Part shown: piece by piece, positions 50,544-50,644 of the stretch
Layout of the letters: the number at the start of each line of letters is the position of its first letter
How positions within the stretch are numbered: the stretch's first letter is position 1
Source: an uncultured Bacteroidales bacterium
GTDB lineage: Bacteria > Bacteroidota > Bacteroidia > Bacteroidales > Muribaculaceae
Reading direction: 5' to 3'
Assembly (NCBI GenBank): GCA_900539915.1
Contig: UQDU01000011.1
Location: 1 to 50,644 of the forward strand
Length of the DNA stretch: 50,644 nt
The notes under the pieces: model-generated
What the model saw: the letters and a program-made list of their open reading frames with translations, nothing else
The model's database searches: none
Told to the model about the DNA's origin: nothing
Translations under genes and position numbers: made by a program

Positions 50544-50605
50544 ATCTCATGCTTATGATTGTTTTAATTAAGTCTCAGTTTTGTTGTGTTTTACATATTA
50601 TATAT

Positions 50606-50644
50606 CTGTCTCTTATACACATCTCCGAGCCCACGAGACATCTC
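50606..50644 (+). other. Illumina Nextera read-2 adapter and index start (artefact)
   Basis: CTGTCTCTTATACACATCT (50606-50624) is the 19-base mosaic end. It is followed by the read-2 primer part (50625-50639) and ATCTC, the first five bases of an i7 index. This is library DNA, not genome. Confidence 0.98.

Larger units (their letters stand above)
49942..50605. other. Non-coding terminal stretch
   Basis: These 664 bases carry no intact gene. Contents are: a stem of TGACATT with AATGTCA (near 49983-50003) lacking a T-run, a YjbR-like gene remnant (50002-50070), a long inverted repeat (50178-50229), and the 61-base tandem repeat array (50340-50543). The last stretch before the adapter (50544-50605) is AT-rich with nothing recognisable. 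Confidence 0.8.

Noticed and set aside
49942..50605. tRNA, rRNA or CRISPR array in the terminal gap
   Set aside because: No cloverleaf or CCA-type end is seen, no rRNA-like sequence, and the 61-base repeats lack the short identical repeat plus unique spacer pattern of CRISPR.

Overview
This is a 50.6 kb contig of core chromosomal DNA from a member of the Bacteroidales. A Muribaculaceae-like gut bacterium is my best guess, inferred from gene content and not proven. Three things support the order. Promoter-like sites have the Bacteroidetes form TAnnTTTG, and one has a TTTG box 19 bases upstream. Start codons lack obvious Shine-Dalgarno sites. Several families and neighbour pairs are typical of the group: the DHH phosphoesterase / DUF4827 lipoprotein / GlmM run, DUF2027-Smr, PASTA-RluD, FtsE-LysC-LysA, and a DUF5686 outer-membrane protein. 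Both ends carry untrimmed Illumina Nextera adapter (1-33 and 50606-50644), so the biological sequence is 34-50605.

Layout. 130-348: a small winged-helix protein. 421-6940 (minus): a six-gene operon with nrnA, a DUF4827 lipoprotein, glmM, an NlpC/P60 hydrolase, a GT4 glycosyltransferase and a THUMP-like methyltransferase. 7226-7801 (minus): sodB, with a structured 3' region and a terminator. 7994-13274 (minus): holB, an AddB-like nuclease and hemW, tightly packed. 13398-15937 (minus): pgk, pyrF and a tiny membrane protein, in separate units. 16089-18073 (plus): an AT-rich type II restriction-modification pair (HindVP-like endonuclease and m5C methyltransferase), whose last codons overlap the essential tRNA-lysidine synthetase gene tilS (18057-19352). 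19386-24096 (minus): uvrA, DUF2027-Smr and an EFR1 ferredoxin. 24361-30350 (plus): valS, pyrB, pyrI, a flavin reductase and glyA, ending in a strong terminator. 30452-39090 (plus): a UDG-like protein, an ACT-less aspartokinase, PASTA, rluD, an acyltransferase, a phosphoesterase, tex and a short folK. 39213-46851 (plus): clpP, clpX, recQ, ftsE, lysC and lysA. 46834-49383 (minus): a DUF5686 outer-membrane protein, opposed by a CYTH protein (49462-49941). 49942-50605 is non-coding, with a gene remnant and a 61-base tandem repeat.

Most genes are housekeeping: replication and repair (holB, AddB-like, uvrA, recQ, UDG-like), translation and tRNA (valS, tilS, rluD), pyrimidines (pyrF, pyrBI), one-carbon metabolism (glyA, folK), the lysine/DAP pathway (lysC, lysA), proteolysis (clpPX) and cell envelope (glmM, NlpC/P60, ftsE, acyltransferase). 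The only clear accessory element is the restriction-modification pair. I found no tRNA, rRNA, CRISPR array, prophage or insertion sequence, and no convincing new multi-gene system. The items most worth a second look are the restriction-modification/tilS junction, the ACT-less aspartokinase, the structured RNA candidates at 7131-7194 and 24193-24261, and the terminal repeat array.
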